Source of the DNA: Aequorivita sp. H23M31
GTDB taxonomy: Bacteria; Bacteroidota; Bacteroidia; Flavobacteriales; Flavobacteriaceae
Length of the DNA: 64,000 nucleotides
Reading direction: 5' to 3'
Assembly (NCBI RefSeq): GCF_004022485.1
Contig: NZ_CP034951.1
Span: forward strand, 1,736,001-1,800,000
Below the pieces are notes generated by a model that made no database searches, was not told where the DNA came from, and was given only the letters and a program-made list of their open reading frames with translations. Shown piece after piece: positions 1 through 7,849 of the stretch. Position numbers and translations under genes: made by a program. Position 1 is the first letter of the stretch. Every line of letters begins with the position of its first letter.

Positions 1-1084
1 TGGAAGAGACTTCCAATGCGCGGGCAGCAGAGATTTTTCCAAAACCACCTCTATGGGAATCCCGGATTGTTCTACCATAAAACATTTTAACACCATTTCC
101 CGTATCGATTACGGTACTGGTATCAATAACCTTATCTTCCAGCGCCGCCATTAGGGCCATCACCTTAAAAGTGGATCCTGGCTCGTGGGATTCACCAATA
201 GCATAGTTCAGTTTTTCGTAATACATACCATTTGAAGTGCGGCCCAAATTTGAAATTGCCTTTATTTCGCCGGTGGAAACCTCCATCACGATTACCGAAC
301 CATGTTCAGCTTCGTAATACTCCATCTGCTTTAATAATGCATGGTGGGCGATGTCCTGTATATTTACATTTATTGTAGAAACAATATCGTACCCATCCTG
401 AGGCTCTACTTCATTATCATCGTAAACGGGCTTCCATTGTCCAGCTGCAATTTTTTGCTTTAAACGATGCCCTTCTTTTCCGGTTAAAAGATCATTAAAT
501 GCACCTTCCAATCCCACGGAATAATAGCCTGGACGATCAAAAGATTCATCTCCAACCGTGCGTTGTGCAATCTTTCCAATCGGGTGTTCTCTAACGGTGC
601 GCTGCTCTACGATAATCCCTCCGCGATATGGTCCCTTTTTGAAAAGCGGTAGGTTTTTAACAGCTATATAATCTGAGTAACCCAGATTTTTTACAATTAA
701 CAAATAGCGGTTTTTATCGGCTCGAGCTCTTCTCAGCATATCCTGATAATAGGTAACCGATTTTCCAAACATTTTGTTCAGACCCTCTGCAAGTGGAAGT
801 AAATTTTCTTTGAAGTCTTCTTCGGAAACGGTTACGGCATCAAAACGGATATCGTATTTTGGGACAGAGGTAGCCAATAGGCTGCCATCGTCAGCATAGA
901 CATTTCCGCGACTAGCGGGAATAACAAAATTTTTAACGGTATTTTTTTCGGCAAGCTCCCGGTATTTATCGCCATCAATAAACTGTATGTTCATCAACTT
1001 GACACTTATACCCAGAGCGAAGATGAACATACATCCTGCTATGATGTATAACCTGTTCATTATGTTTTTTTCTTCAATGGCCAT
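1..1084 (-). CDS. ftsI: Peptidoglycan transpeptidase FtsI (PBP3), 3' part missing
   Basis: This is a class B penicillin-binding protein that crosslinks septal peptidoglycan. About 361 N-terminal residues are in the window and the rest lies beyond the left edge. A short cytoplasmic tail (MAIEEKNIMNRLY) is followed by one membrane helix at about residues 10-30, then the periplasmic pedestal domain. The active-site SxxK motif is seen as S-T-F-K with Ser304, inside EPGSTFKVMAL. The SxN and KTG motifs must lie outside the window. I chose the ATG at 1084 over the in-frame ATG at 1060 because it gives the usual charged tail before the helix. It follows ftsL by 33 bases in the dcw cluster. Confidence 0.93.
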   Translation of the reverse strand, partial: MAIEEKNIMNRLYIIAGCMFIFALGISVKLMNIQFIDGDKYRELAEKNTVKNFVIPASRGNVYADDGSLLATSVPKYDIRFDAVTVSEEDFKENLLPLAEGLNKMFGKSVTYYQDMLRRARADKNRYLLIVKNLGYSDYIAVKNLPLFKKGPYRGGIIVEQRTVREHPIGKIAQRTVGDESFDRPGYYSVGLEGAFNDLLTGKEGHRLKQKIAAGQWKPVYDDNEVEPQDGYDIVSTINVNIQDIAHHALLKQMEYYEAEHGSVIVMEVSTGEIKAISNLGRTSNGMYYEKLNYAIGESHEPGSTFKVMALMAALEDKVIDTSTVIDTGNGVKMFYGRTIRDSHRGGFGKISAARALEVSS

Positions 1085-1117
1085 TTGGTTGATTGTCAGT
1101 TGTGGTTTATTATTTTA

Positions 1118-1465
1118 TTAATTTGATGCTATCCGTTTTTCTTCACTTCCCTTTTCTCCTATTATTCTTATTCTTTTTGGAGGCGTAGAGGATGGCTGCA
1201 AACCCTTGCTTTCCAAAGCAGAAATAATTCGACTTTCCATTTTGGATTGCATTAACCGCATCCGGATATCGACATACTCACTTTTTAATTCTTTCACTTG
1301 TGCATTTAGTTTTGATATCTGATGCACTTTCTTATCCGCAGTATGAGAGCTGCCTATCATTATCAAAGCCAGTAGCGACAGAAAAACGATAAAACGCCAA
1401 TTCTTAAGGGCGTCATCGCTTACCAAAAATTTTCCTTTTATAATATTGTAAAAGCTATCCTTCAT
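1118..1465 (-). CDS. ftsL: FtsL-like cell division protein
   Basis: This is a 115-residue bitopic protein. It has a cytoplasmic segment of about 24 residues, one membrane helix at about 25-41 (FIVFLSLLALIMIG), then a coiled-coil-like stretch (KLNAQVKELKSEYVDIRMRL). That layout, and its position between rsmH and ftsI, match the FtsL-like proteins of Bacteroidota. FtsL works with the FtsB/FtsQ complex to activate septal wall synthesis by FtsW/FtsI. The sequence itself is poorly conserved, so the call rests on topology and gene order. Confidence 0.85.
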   Translation of the reverse strand: MKDSFYNIIKGKFLVSDDALKNWRFIVFLSLLALIMIGSSHTADKKVHQISKLNAQVKELKSEYVDIRMRLMQSKMESRIISALESKGLQPSSTPPKRIRIIGEKGSEEKRIASN

Positions 1466-1512
1466 TTCTACAAAAACAACAATTCGGAAATTTTAATTCC
1501 CAATTAGTAATT

Positions 1513-2415
1513 CTATATTTTTTCGGCAATTCGAAGTTTGGCACTCCGCGCCCGATTATTCTGCTTTATTTCCTCATCAGAAGGAATAATAAATTTTCCT
1601 ACCGCTTTAAATGGTACGTCCACTCTTCCAAAGACATCTTTTTCGGCCTCTCCCTCAAACAATCCATTCCGTATATAGCGCTTTACCAACCTATCCTCAA
1701 GCGAATGGTAACTTATCAAACTAATTCTTCCGCCAGGCTCGAGCACATCATTCGTCTGGAGCAAGAATTCCTTTAAAGCCTCTAGTTCCTGATTAACTTC
1801 AATTCGAATGGCCTGATATATTTGGGCCAATATTTTATTCTCTTTATGCGCGGGCAAAAACCTACTGAGAACTTTTTTAAGCTGTTCGCTAGTCTTGATT
1901 TTCCCATCACTTCTCGCCTCAACTATAACCCTTGCCATAGCGGGTGCACTTCTCAGTTCTCCATAATTGGCCAGCACGTTTTTTAGCTCCTCTTCATCAT
2001 ATTTATTGACCACGGTAAATGCCGAAAAATTACTGTCCCGGTTCATCCGCATATCCAAATCAGCCTCAAAGCGTGTGGAAAACCCTCTTTCTGCAACGTC
2101 AAATTGATGTGACGAAACACCGAAATCCCCCAAAATGCCATCAACAGTCTTATACCCGTGAAACCTGAGAAAGCGCTTCATCAACCTGAAATTCTGATTG
2201 ATCAATAAAAATCTTGAATCCTCGATAGTGTTCGCTAAGGCATCTTTATCTTGATCAAATGCAATCAATTTTCCTTCCGGCCCCAATCGTTTTAGAATTT
2301 CTCGAGAGTGGCCCCCTCCACCGAAGGTGACATCTACATAAATACCGTTCGGTATTATATTGAGGCCATCTACAGACTCCTTTAACAAAACTGGATTATG
2401 ATATTCCATTACCAA
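1513..2415 (-). CDS. rsmH: 16S rRNA (cytosine1402-N4)-methyltransferase RsmH
   Basis: RsmH (MraW) uses S-adenosylmethionine to methylate N4 of C1402 in the 16S rRNA decoding site. At 300 residues it has the usual family length. The SAM-binding glycine-rich motif VDVTFGGGGHSREIL is near residues 27-41. LGDFGVSSHQFD and the C-terminal RSAKLRIAEK are family signatures. It overlaps the end of mraZ by 20 bases, which fits tight co-transcription and probably translational coupling in the mraZ-rsmH-ftsL-ftsI operon. Confidence 0.96.
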   Translation of the reverse strand: MVMEYHNPVLLKESVDGLNIIPNGIYVDVTFGGGGHSREILKRLGPEGKLIAFDQDKDALANTIEDSRFLLINQNFRLMKRFLRFHGYKTVDGILGDFGVSSHQFDVAERGFSTRFEADLDMRMNRDSNFSAFTVVNKYDEEELKNVLANYGELRSAPAMARVIVEARSDGKIKTSEQLKKVLSRFLPAHKENKILAQIYQAIRIEVNQELEALKEFLLQTNDVLEPGGRISLISYHSLEDRLVKRYIRNGLFEGEAEKDVFGRVDVPFKAVGKFIIPSDEEIKQNNRARSAKLRIAEKI

Positions 2416-2869
2416 TGATGTTTTTGGTTCCCATCACTTCCTCTGCTAAATCGGCAAAATCGTCTGAAGCGTCGTCGATTGCCTTTTCATATCTATCCTT
2501 ATCCCAAATCTCAACAATGTTTATTGCCGAAGAGATTACCAACTCCTTATTGATTCCCGCAAACGAAAGCAAGTCCTTTGGAATCAATAACCTACCGGAG
2601 GAATCCAGCTCTACAATCCGAACGCCAGCGGTAAACCTTCTTATAAAATCATTGTTCTTTCGGTCGAAACGGTTGAGTTCGCTCATTTTTTGCATAAGCA
2701 AATTCCACTCATCCATCACGTACATCTCAAGACAGGGTTGAAAAACAGCACGCTTTACCACAAAACCCTCGGACATGGCGGGCGCGAGTTGTTTTTTCAA
2801 AGGAGCGGGGAGCATAACCCGTCCTTTTACATCCGCCTTGCATTCGTATGTGCCTATGAGATTGAGCAT
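2396..2869 (-). CDS. mraZ: Transcriptional regulator MraZ
   Basis: MraZ is a DNA-binding protein with two AbrB-like (SpoVT/MraZ) domains that controls the dcw operon. The 157-residue product carries both repeats, seen as KGRVMLPAPLKKQL near the N terminus and SGRLLIPKDL in the second half. The open frame extends 33 codons further upstream. I place the start at 2869 (MLNLIGTYECKADVKGR), which gives the standard family length and lies downstream of a -7 promoter box at 2902-2909. A longer start would fall within the operator repeats. It is the first gene of the dcw cluster. Confidence 0.94.
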   Translation of the reverse strand: MLNLIGTYECKADVKGRVMLPAPLKKQLAPAMSEGFVVKRAVFQPCLEMYVMDEWNLLMQKMSELNRFDRKNNDFIRRFTAGVRIVELDSSGRLLIPKDLLSFAGINKELVISSAINIVEIWDKDRYEKAIDDASDDFADLAEEVMGTKNIIGNGIS

Positions 2870-2901
2870 TGTGAAACTTCCTTGTTTGCAAATTATAGTT
2901 T

Positions 2902-2909
2902 CAAATATA
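2902..2909 (-). promoter_or_regulatory. -7 promoter box for mraZ
   Basis: On the minus strand this reads TATATTTG, a match to the Bacteroidota TAnnTTTG element. It lies 32 bases before the mraZ start codon, so the leader would be about 27 bases. No TTG-type -33 element is apparent; the MraZ repeats occupy that position. Confidence 0.55.
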
Positions 2910-2918
2910 TATAACTTT

Positions 2919-2975
2919 CCCCACTTTTTACCATTTTTTCCCACTTTGTTGATAAGTTTTACCACCAACTTCCAC
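2919..2975 (-). promoter_or_regulatory. Probable MraZ operator: TGG repeats at helical spacing
   Basis: On the minus strand GTGG-type words recur: plus-strand CCAC at 2921, CCAT at 2931, CCAC at 2941, then CCAC at 2962 and 2972. Spacing is exactly 10 bases within the first three and within the last pair. MraZ is known to bind short TGG-containing direct repeats about 10 bases apart upstream of its own gene. The array sits directly upstream of the -7 box, where bound MraZ would interfere with or recruit polymerase. Confidence 0.75.
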
Positions 2976-3040
2976 TTGCAGGTTTAGCGGCTGTGAAAAC
3001 AAAGGCATATTTTAAATAGACCTTATGAAATAAATTTGTT

Positions 3041-3048
3041 TACTTTTG
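3041..3048 (+). promoter_or_regulatory. -7 promoter box for the hydrolase gene
   Basis: TACTTTTG matches TAnnTTTG and lies 25 bases before the ATG at 3074. No clear -33 element is visible. With the mraZ promoter it forms a divergent promoter region. Confidence 0.5.
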
Positions 3049-3073
3049 TTTTCTTAATCGCACCAATCAAAGG

Positions 3074-3838
3074 ATGTCGGAGAAAATAAAGAAAGAGGGA
3101 AAATTCTCATATTTAGAAATTGGCGAAGGGACCCCCATTATTGTCCTGCACGGTTTAATGGGTGGGTTGAGCAATTTTGATGGAGTGGCCAACTTCTTTC
3201 CACAAAAAGGTTATAAAGTTCTTATTCCCGAACTACCGATCTACAAGATGTCCATCCTGAAAACCACTGTGAAAAATTTTGCCAAATATGTGGCACAATT
3301 TATCGAACATTTGGGCTATGAAGAGGTGATTCTCTTGGGAAATTCCTTAGGTGGCCATATAGCATTACTCTGTACAAAGCTCTATCCTGAACATATAAAA
3401 GCCATGGTAATTACGGGCAGCTCGGGGCTTTATGAAAGTGCCATGGGCGAAAGTTACCCCAAACGTGGCAATTACGATTACATAAAGCAAAAAGCAGAAA
3501 ATGTTTTCTACGATCCTGCAATCGCGACGAAAGAAATAGTGGATGAGGTTTATCAGAGTGTAAACGACAGAAATAAGCTTATCCGGACACTGGCAATTGC
3601 CAAGAGCGCCATACGCCACAATATGGCGAAGGATTTGCCGAAGATGCATACCCCAACATGTATAATCTGGGGAAGGGATGATCACGTTACTCCTCCCGAT
3701 GTGGCAATAGAATTTGATAAACTCTTACCCGATTCCGAGCTTTTTTGGATAGACAAGTGTGGGCATGCCGCGATGATGGAACATCCAGACGAGTTTAACG
3801 AAATACTATATGCTTGGCTGGTAAAGCGAGGGTTTTAG
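3074..3838 (+). CDS. Alpha/beta-fold hydrolase
   Basis: This is a 254-residue cytoplasmic alpha/beta hydrolase. The oxyanion motif HGLMGG is at residues 26-31. The nucleophile elbow is G-N-S-L-G-G with Ser91. The acid is probably Asp202 or Asp203 (GRDDHVTPP), and the base is His231 (CGHAAMMEHP). The triad is therefore complete. It has no signal peptide and the substrate cannot be told from sequence. It is divergent from the dcw operon and followed by engB, a common arrangement in Flavobacteriaceae. It could be an esterase or a meta-cleavage-type C-C hydrolase. Confidence 0.9.
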   Translation: MSEKIKKEGKFSYLEIGEGTPIIVLHGLMGGLSNFDGVANFFPQKGYKVLIPELPIYKMSILKTTVKNFAKYVAQFIEHLGYEEVILLGNSLGGHIALLCTKLYPEHIKAMVITGSSGLYESAMGESYPKRGNYDYIKQKAENVFYDPAIATKEIVDEVYQSVNDRNKLIRTLAIAKSAIRHNMAKDLPKMHTPTCIIWGRDDHVTPPDVAIEFDKLLPDSELFWIDKCGHAAMMEHPDEFNEILYAWLVKRGF

Positions 3839-3917
3839 ATTTCAAGTTTCAAGTTTCTAAAAAATGTGTTTTTTCCACTCAACTGCTACCTCCTACCACC
3901 GATAACTCGATAAAAAA

Positions 3918-4532
3918 ATGCAGATAAAATCGGCAGAATTTGTGATGAGCAACAGCAAGGTAGACAAATGTCCCAAAGACCGGCTACCTGAATATGCATT
4001 TATTGGCCGTAGTAATGTGGGTAAGTCTTCGCTCATCAATATGTTGATGGACCGTAAGAATCTGGCGAAAACTTCAGGAAGACCCGGAAAGACACAACTT
4101 ATAAACCATTTCCTGATCAATAAAAATTGGTATTTGGTGGATCTACCAGGTTATGGATATGCTCGGGTTTCAAAAAGCGTAAAAAAGACTTTTCAACAAT
4201 TTATCACGGATTATTTTCGTGAACGGGAACAAATGATTTTGGCCTTTGTCCTGGTAGACTCCAGATTGGAGCCACAACCAATCGATCTCGAATTTATGGC
4301 ATGGCTGGGTGAAAATGGTGTTCCCTTTAATATTATCTTCACTAAAGCAGACAAACTTAGGCCAATGGCTTTAGACCGAAATATCAAGGCCTATTCAGAA
4401 AAGATGTTGGAATCATGGGAGGAAATGCCCAAATATTTTATCACCTCCGCCAGCAATTATATAGGAAGGGATGAGGTCCTGAATTATATAGAAACATTGA
4501 ATACACAAATGTCCAATTCAGATTTTCATTAA
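3918..4532 (+). CDS. engB: Ribosome biogenesis GTPase EngB (YsxC/YihA)
   Basis: EngB is a small TRAFAC-class GTPase needed for assembly of the large ribosomal subunit. The 204-residue protein has all G motifs: G1 GRSNVGKSS (residues 31-39), G3 DLPGYGYA, G4 TKADKL and G5 TSAS. Length and motif order are typical. It starts 79 bases after the hydrolase gene and is followed 13 bases later by a TPR lipoprotein gene, so the three plus-strand genes may be co-transcribed. Confidence 0.96.
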   Translation: MQIKSAEFVMSNSKVDKCPKDRLPEYAFIGRSNVGKSSLINMLMDRKNLAKTSGRPGKTQLINHFLINKNWYLVDLPGYGYARVSKSVKKTFQQFITDYFREREQMILAFVLVDSRLEPQPIDLEFMAWLGENGVPFNIIFTKADKLRPMALDRNIKAYSEKMLESWEEMPKYFITSASNYIGRDEVLNYIETLNTQMSNSDFH

Positions 4533-4545
4533 TTTCCCATCTATC

Positions 4546-5382
4546 ATGAGATTTTATCTGTTTTCTATTCTGTTATTCCTATTGTCCTCTTGTGCCCAAT
4601 CCGAAAAGTCAGAAGAATTCTTACAGCCTGCTTTTCAGAAATATACCGAAGAGCAAGAGCGAATAATTGAAGAATATAGCAAGCAATGTGCAAATCGACA
4701 TTTCTATACCTTTGAAATGAATGGATATCAGGAATGTCTGGATAGAGGTTTAGAAAAGGATAGTACCATTTCTTATTTATGGCAACAGAAGGCAATGCCT
4801 TATTTCAAAGCCAGGAAATATGAAGTTGGAATGCCTTTTTTAGATAAGGCAGTTAAATACAACAGACGAAAATATTTAGCGTATAGAGGATTTATCAAAT
4901 GTATTTTCTCAAAGAGATATGTAGAAGCCATTGAAGATTTTGAAGCGGCAATTGAGATGGATGGAAATAGTTATGAGATGGACCATACCTACAAATTTTA
5001 TATTGCTCTTTCCTATCTACAATTAAACGAATTTGAAAAAGCGGAAAAATTATTTGCCGAAGATATTCGAGATCAAGAGAGCAAATTTGAGGATGGTGCC
5101 CATTTTCTGGATTTGTTCTACTACGGAATTACAAAATATGAATTGGGAAAATGGGAAGAGGCCGTTGAACAATTTGATAAAGCTCTAGAAACCTACCCCA
5201 CTTTTGCGGAAGTCCTCTTATATAAAGGAATATGTTTAGCCCGATTGGACAGAGAAGAGGAGGCGGAAGCAGCTGTAAGACTTGCTAAAGAGGAGGGAGA
5301 TAAAGGAAACACTTTTAATGAGGACAACGCTATTTATGAGATGTATCCTTACCAGTTTAAATGGAAAAAACACAACCATTAA
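4546..5382 (+). CDS. TPR-repeat lipoprotein
   Basis: This is a 278-residue lipoprotein. The signal peptide MRFYLFSILLFLLSSC ends in a lipobox with Cys16. The mature part is helical with tetratricopeptide-like units, for example EAIEDFEAAIEMDGNSYE, EFEKAEKLFAED and KWEEAVEQFDKALETYPTFAEVLLYKGICLARL. Such proteins usually act as protein-protein scaffolds at the periplasmic face or outer membrane. No specific partner can be inferred. The gene is last of a plus-strand run and ends before a bidirectional terminator. Confidence 0.85.
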   Translation: MRFYLFSILLFLLSSCAQSEKSEEFLQPAFQKYTEEQERIIEEYSKQCANRHFYTFEMNGYQECLDRGLEKDSTISYLWQQKAMPYFKARKYEVGMPFLDKAVKYNRRKYLAYRGFIKCIFSKRYVEAIEDFEAAIEMDGNSYEMDHTYKFYIALSYLQLNEFEKAEKLFAEDIRDQESKFEDGAHFLDLFYYGITKYELGKWEEAVEQFDKALETYPTFAEVLLYKGICLARLDREEEAEAAVRLAKEEGDKGNTFNEDNAIYEMYPYQFKWKKHNH

Positions 5383-5427
5383 GGTAGTCATACCTCTTAT
5401 AAAATATTCAAAGGGAACTTAAATAAT

Positions 5428-5462
5428 AAAGCCGATCCTGAAAACACTTCAGAACCGGCTTT
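5428..5462. terminator. Bidirectional intrinsic terminator between TPR gene and gldC
   Basis: Inverted arms AAAGCCG and CGGCTTT enclose a second stem (CTGAA/TTCAG). The plus side continues with a T-rich stretch (ctttttac). It lies between convergent genes ending at 5382 (plus) and 5467 (minus), so it can serve both. Confidence 0.8.
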
Positions 5463-5466
5463 CTTT

Positions 5467-5805
5467 TTACCCGCGTTTCAATTCCAATTTTTCTGCAAAA
5501 TAATCGCAAAAATCGCGCATAGTGTCACTCATTTTATCATCGTTGGTGGCACGTTGAAAAGTATCTGCCATCGCAGTTAAAGTCTGGTGGAAAAAAACCT
5601 TCATTTCATCAAGAGGCATATCCTTTGTCCACAGATCTATACGCAGAGATTCCTTATTTTTGTGGTCCCAAACCGATAGCATTACTGCTTTGGTTGCTTC
5701 ATCCGTTACGCCACCATCTTCGGCGGTCCATTGAATGGAATTTGGGATTTTATTTTCGTCAAGAGCTACCTTGAGTTTTATTTCAGATGTATGTTTCGTC
5801 GCCAT
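5467..5805 (-). CDS. gldC: Gliding motility protein GldC
   Basis: GldC is a small soluble protein of Flavobacteriia encoded next to gldB. It enhances gliding but is less essential than GldB. The 112-residue product begins MATKHTSEIKLKVALDENKIP and contains the conserved IQWTAEDGG and FCDYFAEKLELKRG. It has no signal peptide. Its start codon overlaps the gldB stop by one base (TAATG), so the pair is probably translationally coupled. The convergent terminator at 5428-5462 closes the unit. Confidence 0.95.
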   Translation of the reverse strand: MATKHTSEIKLKVALDENKIPNSIQWTAEDGGVTDEATKAVMLSVWDHKNKESLRIDLWTKDMPLDEMKVFFHQTLTAMADTFQRATNDDKMSDTMRDFCDYFAEKLELKRG

Positions 5806-6815
5806 TACTTTTTAGGTTTGTATTTTGAATTTTTAAATATTTCATCAGCATCGGTTATCATGAGTCTTTGAACTTCTACTGAATTGTTTTTCATATAAGA
5901 CCTTACTATTTTCCAACCCAGATAGCGGCCTAACATTCCAGGAGATTCGTTATCTATTTCCAAATAGAATTTCGAAAATGGTGCAGGATTGATAAAACGC
6001 GCCCCCAACTTTGGATTGGTATCGTAGAGCAATTCATTTTCAATAAAATATCGCCACATATATAGTTCGTTTTCTTCTGCCCACTTGTATTCCTCTTCAC
6101 TGTAACCAATCTTATCAGCATCCGAAGTATTTGGCAGCCACAGGTCTTTTAGATATAGCTCTTTTCCATAATAGATTATCTGGCTTAAAAATGCAGCATT
6201 TTTTGGCGGTTTTATATAATTCATCGCATATGCTTCAGCTACATCTGGACCAATTCTCGAGGGTTTCATTTCCTTACTGATGTACAGATCGATTCCGGAA
6301 TAAAATCGGTGCTCACTTCCCAAATAATTGTCTAGGGCAATAACCAAGATGCTGTCTGCCAAAAGCACTTTATTCCTATAATCAACATCAGATGTGGCGG
6401 TAACTACTTTCGGAGTATCAAACTTTGGGAAATAGTATTTTATATGCTGAAACAAGGGCACAAGAATATCTTCCAATTTATCATTGTTGGGAAATTTTAG
6501 GATTACCTCTTGTTCCAATTCCTCCTGAAGAGTATCAGTCATCTTTTCAATCCACAAACTATCTTTATACTGTCTTGGAAAGAAAAGAGGATATTGCGAC
6601 TTTAACTTAGGAAGATCTTCCGGCTTCGTAGCAGCAAAAATTTTATCAAAGCGGATTATTTCAACATTCATCGGGATTTTTTCAATCTCCCTCTCCACCT
6701 CACTTTGATTATTGCACGAAAAAAAGACTGTCGCGAGAACCAATAAAAAGGAACATCCCAAAACCGTCATTCGGTTCTTTTTCCAATAACCAAAACCTGA
6801 AATAAAAATTTTCAT
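5805..6815 (-). CDS. gldB: Gliding motility lipoprotein GldB
   Basis: GldB is a lipoprotein required for Flavobacterium-type gliding and linked to type IX secretion function. From the start at 6815 the protein is 336 residues, with positively charged WKKNR, a hydrophobic core and a lipobox FFSC with Cys34. A later ATG at 6770 would also leave a signal peptide. The frame is open up to 6944, but a -7 box at 6913-6920 lies inside that extension, so the longer start is unlikely. It is divergent from nadE and overlaps gldC by one base. Confidence 0.93.
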   Translation of the reverse strand: MKIFISGFGYWKKNRMTVLGCSFLLVLATVFFSCNNQSEVEREIEKIPMNVEIIRFDKIFAATKPEDLPKLKSQYPLFFPRQYKDSLWIEKMTDTLQEELEQEVILKFPNNDKLEDILVPLFQHIKYYFPKFDTPKVVTATSDVDYRNKVLLADSILVIALDNYLGSEHRFYSGIDLYISKEMKPSRIGPDVAEAYAMNYIKPPKNAAFLSQIIYYGKELYLKDLWLPNTSDADKIGYSEEEYKWAEENELYMWRYFIENELLYDTNPKLGARFINPAPFSKFYLEIDNESPGMLGRYLGWKIVRSYMKNNSVEVQRLMITDADEIFKNSKYKPKK

Positions 6816-6912
6816 CAATATATTTTGTTGTGGTAATATCCCTTCCCGAAGAAAATTCAAGGGTTGGCAAGGATTCCTTTTTTTAATTTTATCTTTAAAC
6901 TTTATTGTTGCG

Positions 6913-6920
6913 CAAAGGTA
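6913..6920 (-). promoter_or_regulatory. -7 promoter box for gldB-gldC
   Basis: On the minus strand this reads TACCTTTG, matching TAnnTTTG. It lies about 97 bases before the chosen gldB start and rules against translation starting at 6944. No clear -33 element is seen. Confidence 0.55.
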
Positions 6921-7029
6921 CTTCTTAGTTTTGAAAATAGCCATGGCGAGCGGAGCTAAAACTCTAGTAAGTTACACGTGAATTCAAAAAATAACGAATT
7001 AAAAACCAAAGCATATTAAAATCAAAAAA

Positions 7030-7818
7030 ATGCAGACCAAAAAAGTAATCGATTATATTGTTAACTGGCTCAACTCTTATGCTAAAAACGCGGGAGTAGA
7101 GGGTTTTGTTGTGGGAATTAGCGGCGGAATAGATTCCGCCGTGGTTTCTACTCTCTGTGCAAAAACTGGATTACCCACACTTTGCGTAGAAATGCCAATT
7201 CACCAAGCTGAAAGCCAAGTAAGTCGTGGCCGCGAACATATTGATTTTTTGATGAGTGGATATCCCAATGTTCAAAAAACCGAAATAGATCTGGGTTCCG
7301 TCTTTGATGAATTCCAAGCTCAAGTACCGCAAGATGCGAATGAAAAATCATTGCATCTTTCTCTTGCCAATTCCCGTGCACGTTTACGGATGACAGCCCT
7401 TTATTTCCTTGCAGGGATAAAGCATTATTTGGTTGTGGGAACCGGCAATAAAATAGAGGATTTTGGGGTAGGATTTTTCACTAAATACGGTGATGGGGGT
7501 GTGGATATAAGTCCGATTGCGGATTTGGTGAAAAGTGAAGTATTTGAATTAGGACGAGTCCTAAATATTCCTGAATCTATTTTAAAAGCGCAACCTACCG
7601 ATGGACTTTTTGGTGACAGCCGTTCAGACGAAGATCAGCTTGGGGCCAATTACGACGAATTGGAATGGGCGATGAAAGAAAAGGAAAAAGGTAGTTCAAG
7701 TTCGGGTTTTTCCGGACGGGAAAAAGTGGTATTTGAAATTTATTCCCATCTTAATAAAATAAATCAGCACAAAATCAAGCCTATTCCTATTTGTGAAATT
7801 CCTGAAAATTTAAAATAA
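7030..7818 (+). CDS. nadE: NH3-dependent NAD+ synthase NadE
   Basis: NadE catalyses the last step of NAD synthesis, the ATP-dependent amidation of deamido-NAD. The 262-residue protein has the PP-loop SGGIDS at residues 31-36. It also has the second conserved block GTGNKIEDFGVGFFTKYGDGGVDISPIADL. No glutaminase domain is present, so ammonia is the direct nitrogen donor. It lies beside gldBC, an arrangement known from Flavobacterium, and converges with dnaG. Confidence 0.96.
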   Translation: MQTKKVIDYIVNWLNSYAKNAGVEGFVVGISGGIDSAVVSTLCAKTGLPTLCVEMPIHQAESQVSRGREHIDFLMSGYPNVQKTEIDLGSVFDEFQAQVPQDANEKSLHLSLANSRARLRMTALYFLAGIKHYLVVGTGNKIEDFGVGFFTKYGDGGVDISPIADLVKSEVFELGRVLNIPESILKAQPTDGLFGDSRSDEDQLGANYDELEWAMKEKEKGSSSSGFSGREKVVFEIYSHLNKINQHKIKPIPICEIPENLK

Positions 7819-7849
7819 AAGCTAAGATTTGTATTTTGAATTTGAGAAA

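Noticed and set aside
2415..2987. Plus-strand open frames opposite mraZ
   Set aside because: They mirror the conserved mraZ gene and its operator and encode no recognisable protein.
5805..6944. Longer gldB starting at 6944
   Set aside because: A -7 promoter box lies within that extension and the signal peptide would be buried 60-70 residues in.
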